Of a stretch of DNA of 64,000 nt, positions 1 to 12,517 are shown piece after piece. Below the pieces are notes generated by a model, which saw nothing but the letters and a program-made list of their open reading frames with translations, was not told the DNA's origin and ran no database searches. A program made the position numbers and the translations under genes. How positions within the stretch are numbered: position 1 is the stretch's first letter; every line of letters begins with the position of its first letter. The DNA is from Pelargonium tetragonum (taxonomy: Eukaryota > Streptophyta > Magnoliopsida > Geraniales > Geraniaceae): positions 1 through 64,000 of the forward strand of contig JAYMTL010000080.1 of assembly GCA_036897445.1 (NCBI GenBank), in the 5' to 3' direction.

Positions 1-1090
1 GGCAAAATTCTGTAACTAGAATTATCTCCTTTGCCCGCCAAGGTACGGAGTCCTTATCGAAAAAAGGGGGGTTCCTCTAAGGTGATAGTCCGTATGTTTT
101 GCAAATATGGTGCTGATTTTCAAGGGTACTCTAAAGAGACCGTTAAGTGGGGGTTGCTTTTGATAATATGGGTCAAACTTGATTCTCTAGTTATGAAAGT
201 TCAATTAAGAATTAGATTTTCCACGTGTATGTAACCCCGCACTGTACAAGGTATAAGGGGCTACTATCAGCGAAATTGCTTAAACTTTTTCAATTTTCTG
301 CATGCTAAGGCTTTAACACAACACCCAAACGCGAGCCCCCTTATTAAAGTCAGGGTCTAGTTCAATTAGTTTTTTTATATAAAATGCCCTATAAACCTTG
401 ACTTTTTTGTTTTTAACTTACTTATGAATGAGGTGGACACATCTTCTTTCATTAGCTGTTATAATTAGAATATAGATCTAAATATAAGAAAATTGAAAGC
501 CTGGCAAAACTCAAGAAGAAGCTCTTTTATACTTGCCATTCCTTCCATAATGAAGCGGGCCTAAAACTTAGGAAGATTTTTGCGAAATTAAGAAGCTAGC
601 TATTAGAATTTTGTAAAACAAAGTAACTGAAAGCCCATAATAAAGGGAATTCACTCCTAGAAGATATATAAGTTTCGACAAAGTACTTTCTGTAGGTAGG
701 GATACCCCTTGACTTCCTTTCAATTATATAAGTTGAAGCTAAACAGAACAGATAAAAAAAGGATAGTAGAAGGAGCTCCGAGCGAGTAAGAAAGTAGAAA
801 TACCGAATCTTAGTTTTTACCAGAAAGAAGACTTGGAAAGGCAAAAGCCCTGAGGTTATTATAAAGTCTAAAAAGTCCCGGTGTTTCCGGTTTTTAAGCC
901 GTAATTTAAAAAGAGTAACCCCTAGAACTAGTAATTTGCAGTAAGATTTTTAAGCAGTCTTTTGAAAAGTCTTATGCGATTAATTATAAGCCTGGGTATA
1001 AGAACATTAGGAATAGGCAAGTAACAAACAAGGTAAGTCAATCAATAGGGTAGGTAGTACGTACAAAAGCAAGTCTGCGGCAGCTGGGTC

Positions 1091-1130
1091 GGGGGTGGCA
1101 CTTTCTAGTAGACTGCTGGCATTCACCTCC
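1091..1130. repeat. G+C-rich hairpin
   Basis: GGGGGTG (1091-1097) pairs with CACCTCC (1124-1130), seven pairs including one G-U. The interior can form GCA/TGC (1098-1100 with 1114-1116) and TCT/AGA. The surrounding 1075-1165 is much richer in G+C than its neighbourhood. It is too short for a tRNA. It may be a small structured RNA or just a G+C cluster. Confidence 0.45.
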
Positions 1131-2491
1131 TTCGCCACGCTATGCTCGGGGATACCAATCACCTAGTATAGCTCTAAGGGTTCTCCCTATCTGTTATATT
1201 ACTAACAAATACCAAGAAGAGTCGTATATCCCATACGGAAAGGTATAGCTGCAATGAAGTCTAAGTCAAAATCTATTAAAAAAAAGGGGCTATGGATAAT
1301 AGGAAGACTATAGACTCTAAATTTAAGACTCTATATTTACATATAAAAGACTTGCTAATATAACTACTATCAATACAGGAGCTTATAAGACCCGGTAGGA
1401 ACCCATAAGGTCCTAGGCAGGCGTAGGCATAGCAGCTATCGCGAAGACTGGCAAAGACCCAAAGCTTAAGACTTAGCTAGGTGTAATTAAGGGCGAGACT
1501 TTCGAGATAGAGAGTCAAAACCTAAATAAAGATAACTGGCGATAAGCGTCTCAAAATCTTCGTTTTGTTTGAATTAATCTGCACTCCCTTTCTTTTTAGC
1601 AAGCTTTTTTAATTAAAATGAGTATAGAGCTTAGGTGGAAAAAGTCTAGGAGCTGTCGGGGTGTTCTATTTCTATTATAATACTATGCCAGTTACCCATA
1701 ATCCTTAAAGAAAGGTAGGACTTTTTAAGGCTATCAAGACTCGGAGAGGTATAGCTAAGCTAATAAGATAGGAAAGTTTGTCAGTTTTCCTTCTTTTTGT
1801 TAAATGAGTTAGATTTCATAGAATTCTAGAATTTCTGTTGTTATAGAAAAAAGTAGAGATCTTAGTCTGGAAAGGTTTTAGGGTTGAGAGGGATTTCCTA
1901 ACCGGATAAAAAGGGTCTTTGACGTAGATATAGAGGCTTCAATCGAGGGGTTACCTAGTACCAGGTAATGCAATTAGCAAGTCAAAACTATGGGCTAATC
2001 AGGGATACTGAGTTTAGGGGAATCCAATAGTGTCTCTGTTACCGAGGAGTCTAGTTTAGGGTGGTATAATTCGAGGAAGGCTTGAGAATGAATCTATTCT
2101 CTGTCAATCTCTATAAAAAAAGTATAAAGCAAGTAAATTGAAAATAGAGACAAGAAACCCAGTGTTAAGGTCTCTAAAATATGTTGAATGGGGAACGCTT
2201 GATGATAACTAAACTCTAAAGAAAGGGCATTCTAAATAGAAACTCTAGTCTTGTTTGCTTAACTACGTTACCTTTTCCGGCTTATCTAGCTAGTGCATGG
2301 ATTTCAAGAATATATCTTTCCTAGATCTCGGGTTAAAAGAAGTTAGTAGGTTTTACGGGCTTGTCTTGTGTAGGTAGCATTTCTCAATAAAGTACTTCTT
2401 TCTTCTAAAAAAAGATATTTAAAGAGAGTAGTAAGGTGAAATAGGTCGGGATAGTATGAATATAGTTATCTCAACTCCAAAGAATTGGCAT

Positions 2492-2505
2492 TCGAGAATT
2501 CTCGA
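2492..2505. repeat. 14-bp perfect palindrome
   Basis: TCGAGAATTCTCGA reads the same on both strands. Confidence 0.8.
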
Positions 2506-2633
2506 GAGAAACCTGGGTTGTGAAAGTAGAAAGAAAAAGGTGAGGTATAATTTGACTCGAATGAGAATGAAGTATCCGTCGAAAAGTCTTTTTTGTAAGA
2601 AGTATGTTACTCTTTATATAGTTATATAGGTAT

Positions 2634-2643
2634 AGGGGCCCCT
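2634..2643. repeat. GGGCCC-core palindrome
   Basis: AGGGGCCCCT, a perfect 10-bp palindrome; the same 10 bases recur at 16084-16093. It belongs to the set of G-run/C-run palindromes scattered through the window. Confidence 0.8.
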
Positions 2644-5552
2644 TCACTTTCTACTTATATTAGGACATAGTAAATCTTAGATTTGAAAGTTCAGGTAGGC
2701 ATGGATAAGTTTAAAGGAACGGTTAACCGGCCCATAAGCATAAGGTAGGAGTCTCAGAAGAAGTTTTTACTAGAGTTGTTAGGGTCTTTTCTAAAGTTCG
2801 AAACTCAGATTTTAGTTAGCTAGTTTATAAACAAGTTCTTTATATATATAGCTATAGTGCTTGGTGGTTAGAAGAGTTCGGGATTAAGTCAGAGTTTTCC
2901 AAGTCAAATGTAAAGAAACCCGGGTAGGTCTAGGTTCTAGCTCTGAGTAGGGTGGTTACGAAAATAACAAAAAAGGTTCTTTGTTAAGAGTATGAAAGCC
3001 AAGAAGTAAGATACAGGATAGGAGTAAGCTGTAGGCTGCAACAACCGGAAGTCCCGTACCGGGCGGTAAGAAGTTAGAATCCAAGACTAAGAAGGCTATG
3101 AAGATAGAGAATACGGGAATTCTTGTTTTATGGATTTACAGAAGATTTTGTCTTAACAAGTCTTTCAATCAATTTGAAGGTGAAAAGTCAAGATTTCCCC
3201 TTCATTTTATTTATTAGGATAGCTTTTAAGAAAACTAAGGCTCAAAATATTACAAAAAAATTTTGAAAGCAAGTAATTGGTGCTATAACGTATCATTAAA
3301 CTTTCATATACTTTTTTGATGGCTTCAGGGTACTTTATACCCCTAAAGAGTTTGATCTTTTAATGATAAGAACAAATAAGAAGAGAAATTGACCTTATCC
3401 TACTTCGTATTTTTAGTAAATAAGAGCCCGGTATAATCAGGCAATTGAAAATTGGCAGAACAGGATACCTTACAGCTACTTCTTATTTATCGGACTTACT
3501 TGCTTTAGAAATGAAAACTGGGCAGCAACTGGAAGAAATTATCCCTACTGCTTATGGACCTCTCTGAATAACTATTCCTTTCTAATGGATGCCTATTGTA
3601 TGTACCTGTCTTATAAGCTGTGCTTACTTTAGTTGGTATTGTCTTTTGTGTGTATTACCTGTACGGATAGGAGTTCTCTTAGTATGTAATAAAGAAGTCC
3701 CTCTTCTATTTGTTAGTGTATCTATTCGATTCATTCTTATAATATTTATTGTAGTTAGTTAATAGAAGGATTCTTTAGCTATATAGGTTGTCTTAGTTGT
3801 TTTTTTTTTAGATGTTATCTTACTTGGCAAGGGATATTCCTCTTTTCTTCTTTAGATTATAGTTACTCCTATCTATAGAGAGTATAGAACCCTTTTAGAG
3901 TTAGAGTCATTTTTATAGTTTAGTTTTTAGACCCTTGCTTCCTTATTTATAGTTAAAAGAATCAAAACTTTTCTAAAGTATATGCTATTATTAAATTATA
4001 TAGTAAAGTAAAAAGGGACGCTTCATAGGTCAAATGTAAAGGACGTACTAATTCTACATCTCGTCAAAGAAACCCGCGAAAGGAATTCAATCGACCTAAG
4101 GGTTTCCTTTCATTTTCATATCTTAAATCTATTATTCTGATATAGTAGAATAGTCCGTACTTCATTCACCCTGTTAACTAGAACCGATTGGAAGTTGCTG
4201 CACTCTGAGTAATGGAACAAATTCCTACTTCATATCCGAGCTAGGCCTATACCTTTTATGCCCTAAGAACCTATAACTTGCATGCAGGTTTAGACCTGGT
4301 ACAGCTCACACCGTTGAAGGCAGTGTAATTCCTATAAACATTTAGAATTTGGATAAGGATTAACCTAAAATCTGGGTTTACTAAGAAAGAAGGGTTTCCT
4401 TTAGTTTCTTAGATATTGGTTAGAATTAGGTTTTATAGTTAGCTCAAGAAGTAACCGGTTAGGACAGGTAAAGGGTTGGTTAGAACAAAGAAAAGTTTGG
4501 GAAAGCACTCTAGTTTGCTTTGTGGTTCCATCACAAGAACAAGACCTTTAAGGTAAAGAACTAAAGACTATCGGAAAAGGACTCTCTACCCAGAAAAAAA
4601 AGGACTTCTCCTAGCATTCAGAAAGCATTGAATTACTCCTGCTAAAAAATTTCTTTAGACTTAATCAGAGCTCTACCCCGTAAATTTCAAGGACAGCTCT
4701 TCTCTTCGCTTAAAGGGACTCCAAGCTCGCAATACAAGCACTTGCCTTCAACTCCAAATCTGTTACTAACGGCTATACATACACACATAGGATCAGAGAA
4801 TTTCCTATAACTTTACTCAGAAAGACTTGTACCAAAGAATTTTCTGGTTTATGTTATGTTATTCACACTCTCCTTTACAAAACCCAGAATACAAAAGACA
4901 AGGAACTTATAGAACTAAGACTCGGATTTTGGTATATGTTACGAGGTTTCCCATAAAAAGTTTCTTTTATTCTAGACAGGAAAATAGATAAAAAGGGTAT
5001 TAGTACACTACTCGTTTGTATGTAAATTCATAAGTTGGCTTTTTTCATTAACCTGCCTAGATGAGGACATTGAATTAAAGAGTCTGCAAGTTCCTAGTAA
5101 GGATTAGAGAATGATAAAGAGAGGAGATTTTTGTTAAGTTAGGAATCTAAGTCAGTTAAATAAAGGAATTCCTGGATATCAAAGAGCCTGTTCATCTGAT
5201 TACAAGTATCCGATTCTGGATAATATGGAAGGGATTCCGCGGAAGACTCAGATACTGGTAGAGCTATAGCTTCAATTTAAGCCCTCAAATTAGAATAATA
5301 AGAGCCTTTCCGCAAATCCCTATTCTATTTCTCTTGTTAGACTTGTTAGAGCAGATTCCTAAGCTCTTATGATGGAATCGCTGTTGTATTGCAAGAGACT
5401 AGTTGTAAGTTGTAAGGCAGATAATCCTGTAGTATGATTTTTGGTTTTCTTAAGAGTATCAAAATGGAAGCTAATAAATAGAGTAAATAACTAGCTTGCC
5501 ATTACGTCAGTCATAAGCAGCCAGGATAGAAGGCTCGGATTTCTTAATCTTA

Positions 5553-5566
5553 GAGGTACCAGTTTA
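5553..5566 (+). repeat. Copy of GAGGTTCCAGTTTA word (1 mismatch)
   Basis: GAGGTACCAGTTTA, one base from the 14-base word found exactly at 6534-6547 and 61816-61829. Flanks are loosely similar in all three copies. Confidence 0.7.
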
Positions 5567-5842
5567 GTTTTTTAAGAAGGTGTAATTCCGGAGCAGCCCT
5601 AAAGGTACGAAGTTCAACATTCTTTATCTTGATTCCGATCTATCAGACAGTGGATAACCCATTTTAAGCAGTAGATTTTAGAAGATCTTAATTTGGAATA
5701 GATATAGAATTTCTTGTTCTAATAACAGTGACCAGTAAAGGAAACTGAATACAAAACTATAAATCCACTAATTGAAAGCCTAAGCATGCTCTATCTTACT
5801 TAGCACTCGAAGGAGGGTGAATGCTTTATAGGACAAGCAGTT

Positions 5843-5853
5843 GCAGCTAAAGG
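5843..5853 (+). repeat. Copy of GYAGCTAAAGG word
   Basis: GCAGCTAAAGG; the exact word recurs at 7523-7533 and on the minus strand at 63396-63406, with the GTAGCTAAAGG form at 6106-6116 and 60958-60968. Confidence 0.75.
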
Positions 5854-5863
5854 TGTATTAGAT

Positions 5864-5877
5864 TCTAGATATCTAGA
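5864..5877. repeat. 14-bp perfect palindrome
   Basis: TCTAGATATCTAGA, symmetrical over all 14 bases, just after a copy of the GCAGCTAAAGG word. Confidence 0.8.
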
Positions 5878-6105
5878 TAGCCGGTAAAGTACAGAAAAGA
5901 ATCTCTATTCTTAAACTGATATTAAGTGTAACTATTCTAGACAGGAGTTCAAAAGAATGGCAGCTCTTGGGTTCTTGGCAGCTAAGTAGCGCTGACATTT
6001 GTTGCTAAGCTAAAGAGTTTGAGACAGAAACTTCATTCTATTCTCTTAATGGTATGGACATACAGAGGAATCTCTTAATCATGGTTGGGTGTGAAGCTCT
6101 ATTTT

Positions 6106-6116
6106 GTAGCTAAAGG
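6106..6116 (+). repeat. Copy of GYAGCTAAAGG word
   Basis: GTAGCTAAAGG, identical to 60958-60968. It is followed 14 bases later by the AAGCTTCTTAGGTGC word at 6130. Confidence 0.75.
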
Positions 6117-6129
6117 TGAGTAGATTCCC

Positions 6130-6144
6130 AAGCTTCTTAGGTGC
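6130..6144 (+). repeat. Copy of AAGCTTNTTAGGTGC word
   Basis: AAGCTTCTTAGGTGC here and AAGCTTATTAGGTGC at 7510-7524 differ at one base. In the second copy it runs straight into GCAGCTAAAGG. Confidence 0.7.
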
Positions 6145-6533
6145 GGTAATTCTAAGAAAGGGATTCCTTGTAAAGCGAGGAACCCTGTATAGCTGGCGAA
6201 GTACTTCTAATATACTTTCTTTTTAGTTTGACATAGTTAAAGCAGAATGCATCTTCAGTGTAAGCCTCTATTGGTTGGAATGGATTAGTATAGTCGTTTA
6301 TAGGAGGTGTAGCTCTAGCATTCTTGTCTTGAAATTGTAGTATAAACACTAAGGGATTCCCTTTTGAGTTTGTGGGAGATTTCCCCTTTTCTAGTTCTAG
6401 TTTAGGAAAGTTCCTGATAATCTATTATTCGTTTTAGTTTAGAGACCAGACCTCTTCTCATAATTTAAGTTCCTAACCTGATACTGATAAGAAGTCACTT
6501 ATATTTATTTAGAGAGGAGTTCGCAAGATCTTA

Positions 6534-6547
6534 GAGGTTCCAGTTTA
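6534..6547 (+). repeat. Copy of GAGGTTCCAGTTTA word
   Basis: An exact 14-base match to 61816-61829, 55 kb away and in the same orientation. Confidence 0.8.
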
Positions 6548-7509
6548 CTAGTTTCACAAGGGGAATTGAATTCATGTATTCCTGAACTGAGTTTCTTAGC
6601 TTTGGTTCTTATAAGCGAATTGCAGCAGGATAAGAGGACTTTTCTGACTTGTAAAAGAGTATCCTGTCCTTTTTTGAGTGAATGGTAACATTTCGATCCG
6701 ATAAATGCCAAAGGTCCTCTTGGACTTGTAATAGCAGGATACCCAAACCGATTTCTTTCTAGAGTTCTAGTGTTTAGGAACTTACAACTTATTAGCTTTC
6801 TATTTACTATTCCTTTACCTATCTCATCTCAACTTATTATCTTTTTTTTTTACACAACCGGTATAGGACATTGCCTTTCCATACTGTACTCATTTCCTTA
6901 GCACCCAACTAGAAAGACACTTTGAGGGAGAGCCTACCAAGAAAGTGCTGCTTGTATTCTTTGCTTTGTCTAGTGCTGGAAAGCTAAGAAGTTTCTTCAG
7001 TGTCCTTGTAAACTGATATATCTGTATAGCTGTTAATCCTAAGTCTTAATGGGAGTTGCTAAAGCTAGAAAAGAATTTCCGAAATGAGTGAGTTCCCTTA
7101 GTAGTTTTAGAATAAGTAAATTCATTCTTATTTTTATTCAGGGTTTTGTTTAGGTCAAACTTTTGATTCTAAGAAAAGCTTTTTATAGGAAAAGCGCAGG
7201 TGTTGCTAAAGGAGTATGAGACCTTTAAGTCTTAGTTCTTGAGTTGTTTCCTTCTAACCTTGTAGGTACATTCTGGATAACATAAACATATTCCTAACTA
7301 GAAAGATGAGCCTTATCTTCTTTATTCGTTTAAGTTAAGATAGAGACATGAGCTTAGAGGAAGATTGATTGACTCACTTATTAGGGCTTTTTCCAGGTTG
7401 TACTAAAAGAATTTCGAACCAAACCAATCTACGAGCAGGCAAAGGTGTTCAAGAAGCAGACATCGTAAAGTCTGTAAGTCCTTTGGTAAAGAAAGGAGAG
7501 TCTCCTCCT

Positions 7510-7533
7510 AAGCTTATTAGGTGCAGCTAAAGG
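7510..7533 (+). repeat. Joined copies of two repeat words
   Basis: AAGCTTATTAGGTGC (7510-7524) overlaps GCAGCTAAAGG (7523-7533). This is the best place to define the unit of the repeat family. Confidence 0.75.
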
Positions 7534-7700
7534 ACTCAACCTTTTTCGGGTAAAGTCTATTCTGTAAACCACTAGAATGGAATCCGATCTATATCTAAGC
7601 GCTGATAGATAGTAAAGGAGCTTTAAAGTAGATAATATTCTTTTAAGTCCTTTGCGCTTCCAATTCAAGTTCAAGTGTTACTCGATGGAATTCTAAAAAA

Positions 7701-8900
7701 ACTCTGGGAATAGGCTCTAAAAGCTACACTTACAAAGGACCGCTTTTATCCTCCTGAAGACAAGAAAACTCAGGAAGACTTGAATTCATATCACTTTCTT
7801 AAACTACTAAACAGGTACTCTTTTAAGCTTTCTTAGAATACCTCCTATCCCAAGAAAGCTAATTATTAGAGCAAAATCTTATAATAGATCTAAGAGTCTC
7901 TATATAGAGTTAGCAGCTTACAGAATACATCGGAATGTTCCCTTACCTCTAAGATGAAAAGATTCGGAAACAAGATGTTGAGTCTAAGCCTTATGGTCCA
8001 TTACAGAAAAATTTGAAACCCGGATTAGGAATACTATTACTATAAACCTGTTTACCCGTAAAATCTGAAAAGGACGAAAGAAGATCCCTAAAGCCTTCCA
8101 AGAGCTAGACTTCTTATCTTATATGATATATACCATAGGTGTTAAACGAGACTTATATCCCTGTTAGGATTAAGAGAAGATTAGATATTAGATTCTGTAT
8201 CTATTATAAGTATCAAATTCCCAATGCAAATAACTGAAGATTTTGAATCAACTTTCGCTCCCAACTATGTTATTCAGCTGCACCGCTTATCCCAGATATT
8301 GGAATCCTGAAGGAAATTGACAAGAATACCCATTTAGAGAGTAACTTCCAACAAATAGAAGTCTACACGAATAGGTATCTCCGGTCTAAGGAAACTGCTC
8401 CAATAGAGCACTCCGAGAGTATACAAGATCTTAATCCTATCCAAGAACTACCCTTAATGAAAGCTAGGGTACTCAACTAAAAATAGAATCAAGATAGGGT
8501 TCTCAAACCTGACACTGAACTACCACCTAATCATAAAGATCCTCCAATTAACTAAGAACTGCTATGCTAAGATAGAACATTGCTTTGGATTCAACTCCAC
8601 TATCTATACCTTTATAACTCATTTACCAGCAAACATAGTTTAAGCGGTATAATATAAAACTATGTTTGATGAAATGACAAGGTAATTCAATATCAGTTAC
8701 TCAATTCTATTAGTCTAGCCAGGATAGATGTATGCCTTTAGAGAGAATCTAACTTATTGTATTGTTACGTCATTAATCATTTTAGTCCGATGACCTGGGT
8801 TCAAATCTCTCTTCTACTTGTACTTTTTATTTAGTAGTTACTTGCCTAAAAGCTAGATATAGAGAAGGGGTAGTTAGAGTTCTCAGTATTTCCTAAAGGC
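7701..8900. other. Gene-free stretch, A/C-leaning
   Basis: No gene seen. The + strand is A- and C-rich, the opposite skew to 5.1-7.7 kb, which suggests an inversion boundary near 7.7 kb. A T-loop-like GGTTCAAAT at 8798-8806 does not belong to a foldable tRNA. Confidence 0.5.
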
Positions 8901-9503
8901 TAAAGAGAGTTGCTTTGCTCCAGGCTTAGCTTTTTTGTATTGGTATTGCCTGTCTTAGGATCCAGGGTATAAAGGCTTTAAGCGGAGGGGTTTTCTTATT
9001 GTTATGGTTGTTTTATATTATAGTATCAGGTTTGGGTAAATGTAAATAGAGAAGTTGTGAGTATGAGTAGGGGTAAGATACAGAATCCGAGTTTAGCTAA
9101 TAAAGAGAGGACCGTTACAGGTAAGAGTACAGATCGTACAACCCTTTATTCAACAAGAATATCCTTGCATTTGATTGCAGGAATCTGGTTAAGGGAAACT
9201 TTGTTTTTATTTCAAGGGTTTCCTGTATATTATCGTTCTAAACTAGAGTACTTATATAAACCCTTATTTCGACAAAAGTTTTTAGAGGTCACCACGAGCA
9301 ATCGCTAATATGATTAATATGTTTTTTGCTTTGTAGTAGCCACAGCTTTCAGTAAAAACTAAGAAAACCCCTAACTGTCTGTACAACTTTAAAGTGACTT
9401 TAGGAAGAGTGATTTTTTATATTTTTATATGGGTTTTAGAGGAAGCACTAAAAGGTTTCCAACCTAAGTATATATCTAACTTAAGAAATTCAAATTAGAG
9501 CGT

Positions 9504-9560
9504 CCTGGGCGGAGCTAAATTGAAAGTACTGATCCCTAGTCAAAGAGATTTCTGCCCAGG
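9504..9560. repeat. Inverted repeat, RNA-foldable helix
   Basis: CCTGGGC (9504-9510) is the exact complement of GCCCAGG (9554-9560). If transcribed from the + strand the helix extends inward by four more pairs, two of them G-U (9511-9514 with 9550-9553), giving about 11 bp around a 35-base loop. Confidence 0.55.
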
Positions 9561-12505
9561 TTACCCCCTCGTAAGTAAAGCTTTGTATTATTAATACAGT
9601 GTAGTCGTATGTCTTAGTTTTTGCTTTTGGCCCGGATCTACCTTGTATAACTTGACGGCAAACCCGTACCTATTTTGACTAGTAGGATCTAAAAAGCATC
9701 TGAAGTATCTTCCTTTTTTATACATAGCAGACAAGGCTAATATGACTAACTTTAATTGTATCGCACCTTTAAGAAGTCTTAAAAACCAGAGCTTTAGGTT
9801 GCATAAGACTAAGAAAGCGAGACTCTAACCACTCCAGGAATAGAGGTGAATAATTAAGTTAACTAAATAAAAAGAGAAACCTGGAGAAAACTACTCCTTG
9901 TAAGAAAACCCTTGTTAGTGCAGAAATTGGCTCACTTTCTAAACGCACGTATAAACCCAGAATTTATGAAAAAGATTAGCCATAAGAAAACAAATACTAC
10001 CAAACTAGAGCTACTATAACAACTGAGATCTAAACCTCACTAAAATTCCCTCGAAACTTGTAGAAAGACTACTTCTTAAAAAGCGGAGACTCCTAGTAGT
10101 GCGCAGTATCTTTTCTTCAAGATTCACTCTGATATTAACTCCTGAAGTCCTTTTCAAAATTTTGAGGGGTTAGTGACGTATTATAGGGTATAGTGTCATG
10201 AACAGTTAGCTACAAGTGAGTTAGGACCCATTACAGGAAGTAAACAAAGTATAGAATACCGGATTCAGCCAGCCTTTTTGTGGCTTGCCCAAGCCCTAAA
10301 AATAATTAGCAAAGCGTCTCCTAAACCGGTGTTTTATCTTATATGTTATGTACAGTCAAGGATAGTTCGCAATTAAAATTCCAGTTAGTAAATAGTAATG
10401 CAACAAAAAAAGGACTCGGGTTCCTTAAAAAGCTGCTAGTAATATAAGAAAAAATTTCTCCTTAGTCTCGACTTAGGGATAGCTTGTCTTAGCTTAATTG
10501 TCAGTTGAGGAGTTGGGTCAAAAAAGAAGTATAATCGAACTTGGGAAGAAAAAAGAAGACCGGAACCCTTGATTTACCCAGATACTCTAACCAGAACATG
10601 AGGGCCAGATTTCTCTTGTTAAACCTTTCCCCCCGATAAACATAACTATAGCTAGAATGTTACTCTGTTAGCCGTACTCTTATAAGCTACACTTTCTTCA
10701 TAATATATTAGTCTTATTCGCTCTCTATATAGTATTCTTATAATGGGTATTGTAGCCTATACTTATTCTTAGGAAAAATGAGAGTCCTACTTTATAGTAT
10801 TCTATTAGGATTCTTGTATTATACTAGTTAACAGAATAGCTTGTATTGTTGTTAAGGGGTATTCTTTGCTTGGTTGTTACTGGTATAGGGAGGATAGAGC
10901 CCTATAAGAGTTCCCTCTATTGTACTTGTAGCGTAACGAGGGAATTGTCTTATAGTATATAAGTTAACCTTAGACTGTGACACCGCCAACAGCAAAAAAA
11001 GGCTTTCACTTTAGCTTCTACTTCTTTACTACTGTAAAACTGGAAACATCTTACCTCGGCTAAAGTTCTAAATCATTCTTTTATTCCAAAAAATCTTTAC
11101 TTAACTTTTAAGCAACTAGTAAACCCGGAACCTAGAAAAAAAGGGTAAGGCCCGTAGGACACAGAGTAACATAAAAGCTGCAGGCATCAAGAAGAGTATA
11201 ACAGCTAGGAAAGAAGGCTGAGAAGGCTAAGAAGTCCCTGTGTTTCTAGGTTTCAGATTCAGAGTCTAGTTGTAAAGAAAGGGTATGACTAGGTAAGTTT
11301 AGTTGTCTTGTGGTAGGCGTCAGAAAGAAGTTCTGGTACTTCAGTCCTGTTAAAAACTCAAGTCAAGTGAAAGAGTGTTGGGTCAAGGGAAACTTGTCTT
11401 GGCTTTGGTGAAGCTCTTAGGTCTTTAGTTAATAATGGGTTTCTATATTTTAAAGGAATGGATAGCCTTTATAAGTATAGCTAAGAGTTCCTATTTACTT
11501 TTTGTACGAATGTATCTAAGAAATGTAAAGTTACTTATGCCTTTAGTTCTCATCAACAAGGCCGGGTTTTTGATAGGCAGTGTTCTGTGTTTTCTCTTAG
11601 AGGTAAGCTTTAGCTTGGTTTCCTTGTTCTAATTCTGTAGTTACTTGATTAGGAGTAACCTACGATAGTTTTTGTTACTTGCTTTTTGTATTATCATTCT
11701 TTTAAGGATAACAAAATCGCTTAGATAAATTCAATGCTTATCAGTTACTAATTTCTACAAGTCATTTCTTAAGTTAACTTACTAAAGATATTTTAGGCTA
11801 ACACAACCACAAAAGAACCTAGAGAATTCTGAACAGTGCTCCTTGTTCCGGAAATTTAAGTTAAGGTAGGGAATATAGAAGTAAGAAAGGGGTAAAGCAA
11901 CGAGTGGAAATGGGCGGACTTCCCCGGTATACGTACAGATGCGGGAGTTTAGATTGAGCTTAATTTGGGTATCTTAGCTACGGGCACTCTTCAAGTATCC
12001 AATTAGGATCTCATAAGGCTTTATTCACCTTATTCAAATTTGTAAAAAACCTCGGCCTGTAATCTTAAGCCGCCTTGCTCTAGTGACTTAGGGTTCTATT
12101 TCTCGAAGACTTCTATGTATGAAACCTTGGGTCTCATTCTTGTTTAGTCTAGTGTTCTTGTCAATATTAAGTGAGGAAAAAGACTCCTGTAAAAAGGGTA
12201 AGATTTCTCAGTAGCTTATAAAGTTTGCAGCATCGTTTTCTGCCTAGCTCATAGTATTCCGTGAAAAGAGGAGACCCGGGATTTTGTGTTATGCGGCTTC
12301 CGTTGTTTTTGTCGGTGGGTATCCTTATACTAAAGCAGGGAATCCTTAGTTGTAGGAATTAGAAAATAGAAACAGATGTAGTATGTAGTAGCGAATATTT
12401 AAATAAGCAATATGTGGACAAGCTCTTGAGCTAATGGGTTATTTAGTTCTAACTATAGAAGTCCCTGCTAAAGCTACATAAAGGTTTAAATAAGAGCTCC
12501 GCTCT

Positions 12506-12517
12506 CGGTTATAACCG
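12506..12517. repeat. 12-bp palindrome
   Basis: CGGTTATAACCG is symmetrical; outer bases 12503-12505 can extend it on the + strand with G-T pairs. Confidence 0.7.

Larger units (their letters stand above)
1..5100. other. Gene-free stretch, purine-rich then T/G-rich
   Basis: I see no gene. The + strand is rich in A and G to about 3.3 kb (for example around 2041-2100, where G clearly outnumbers C), turns T/G-rich at about 3.55-3.96 kb, and is C/A-rich near 4.65-4.95 kb. It holds a G+C-rich hairpin at 1091-1130, a 14-bp palindrome at 2492-2505, a GGGCCC-core palindrome at 2634-2643 and the first copy of GGAGCTCC at 772-779. Stops are frequent in every frame. Confidence 0.6.
5101..7700. repeat. 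Repeat-word block, left
   Basis: No gene is visible. This block shares exact words with 60.6-64.0 kb: GYAGCTAAAGG at 5843, 6106 and 7523; GAGGTTCCAGTTTA at 6534 with a one-mismatch copy at 5553; and AAGCTTNTTAGGTGC at 6130 and 7510. Between these, looser variants of the same phrases recur. It reads as a field of old, diverged copies of a short repeat, mostly in one orientation. Base composition here is T/G-leaning on the + strand and switches abruptly to A/C-leaning at about 7.7 kb. Confidence 0.6.

Noticed and set aside
8798-8806. GGTTCAAAT T-loop strings, also near 33158, 35475 (minus), 46550 (minus), 55015 and 56737
   Set aside because: About a dozen GGTTCRA strings are expected by chance in this much DNA, and none but those at 46.86-47.06 kb has tRNA context.
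9057-9308. 83-codon frame
   Set aside because: No homology recognised, no upstream signal.
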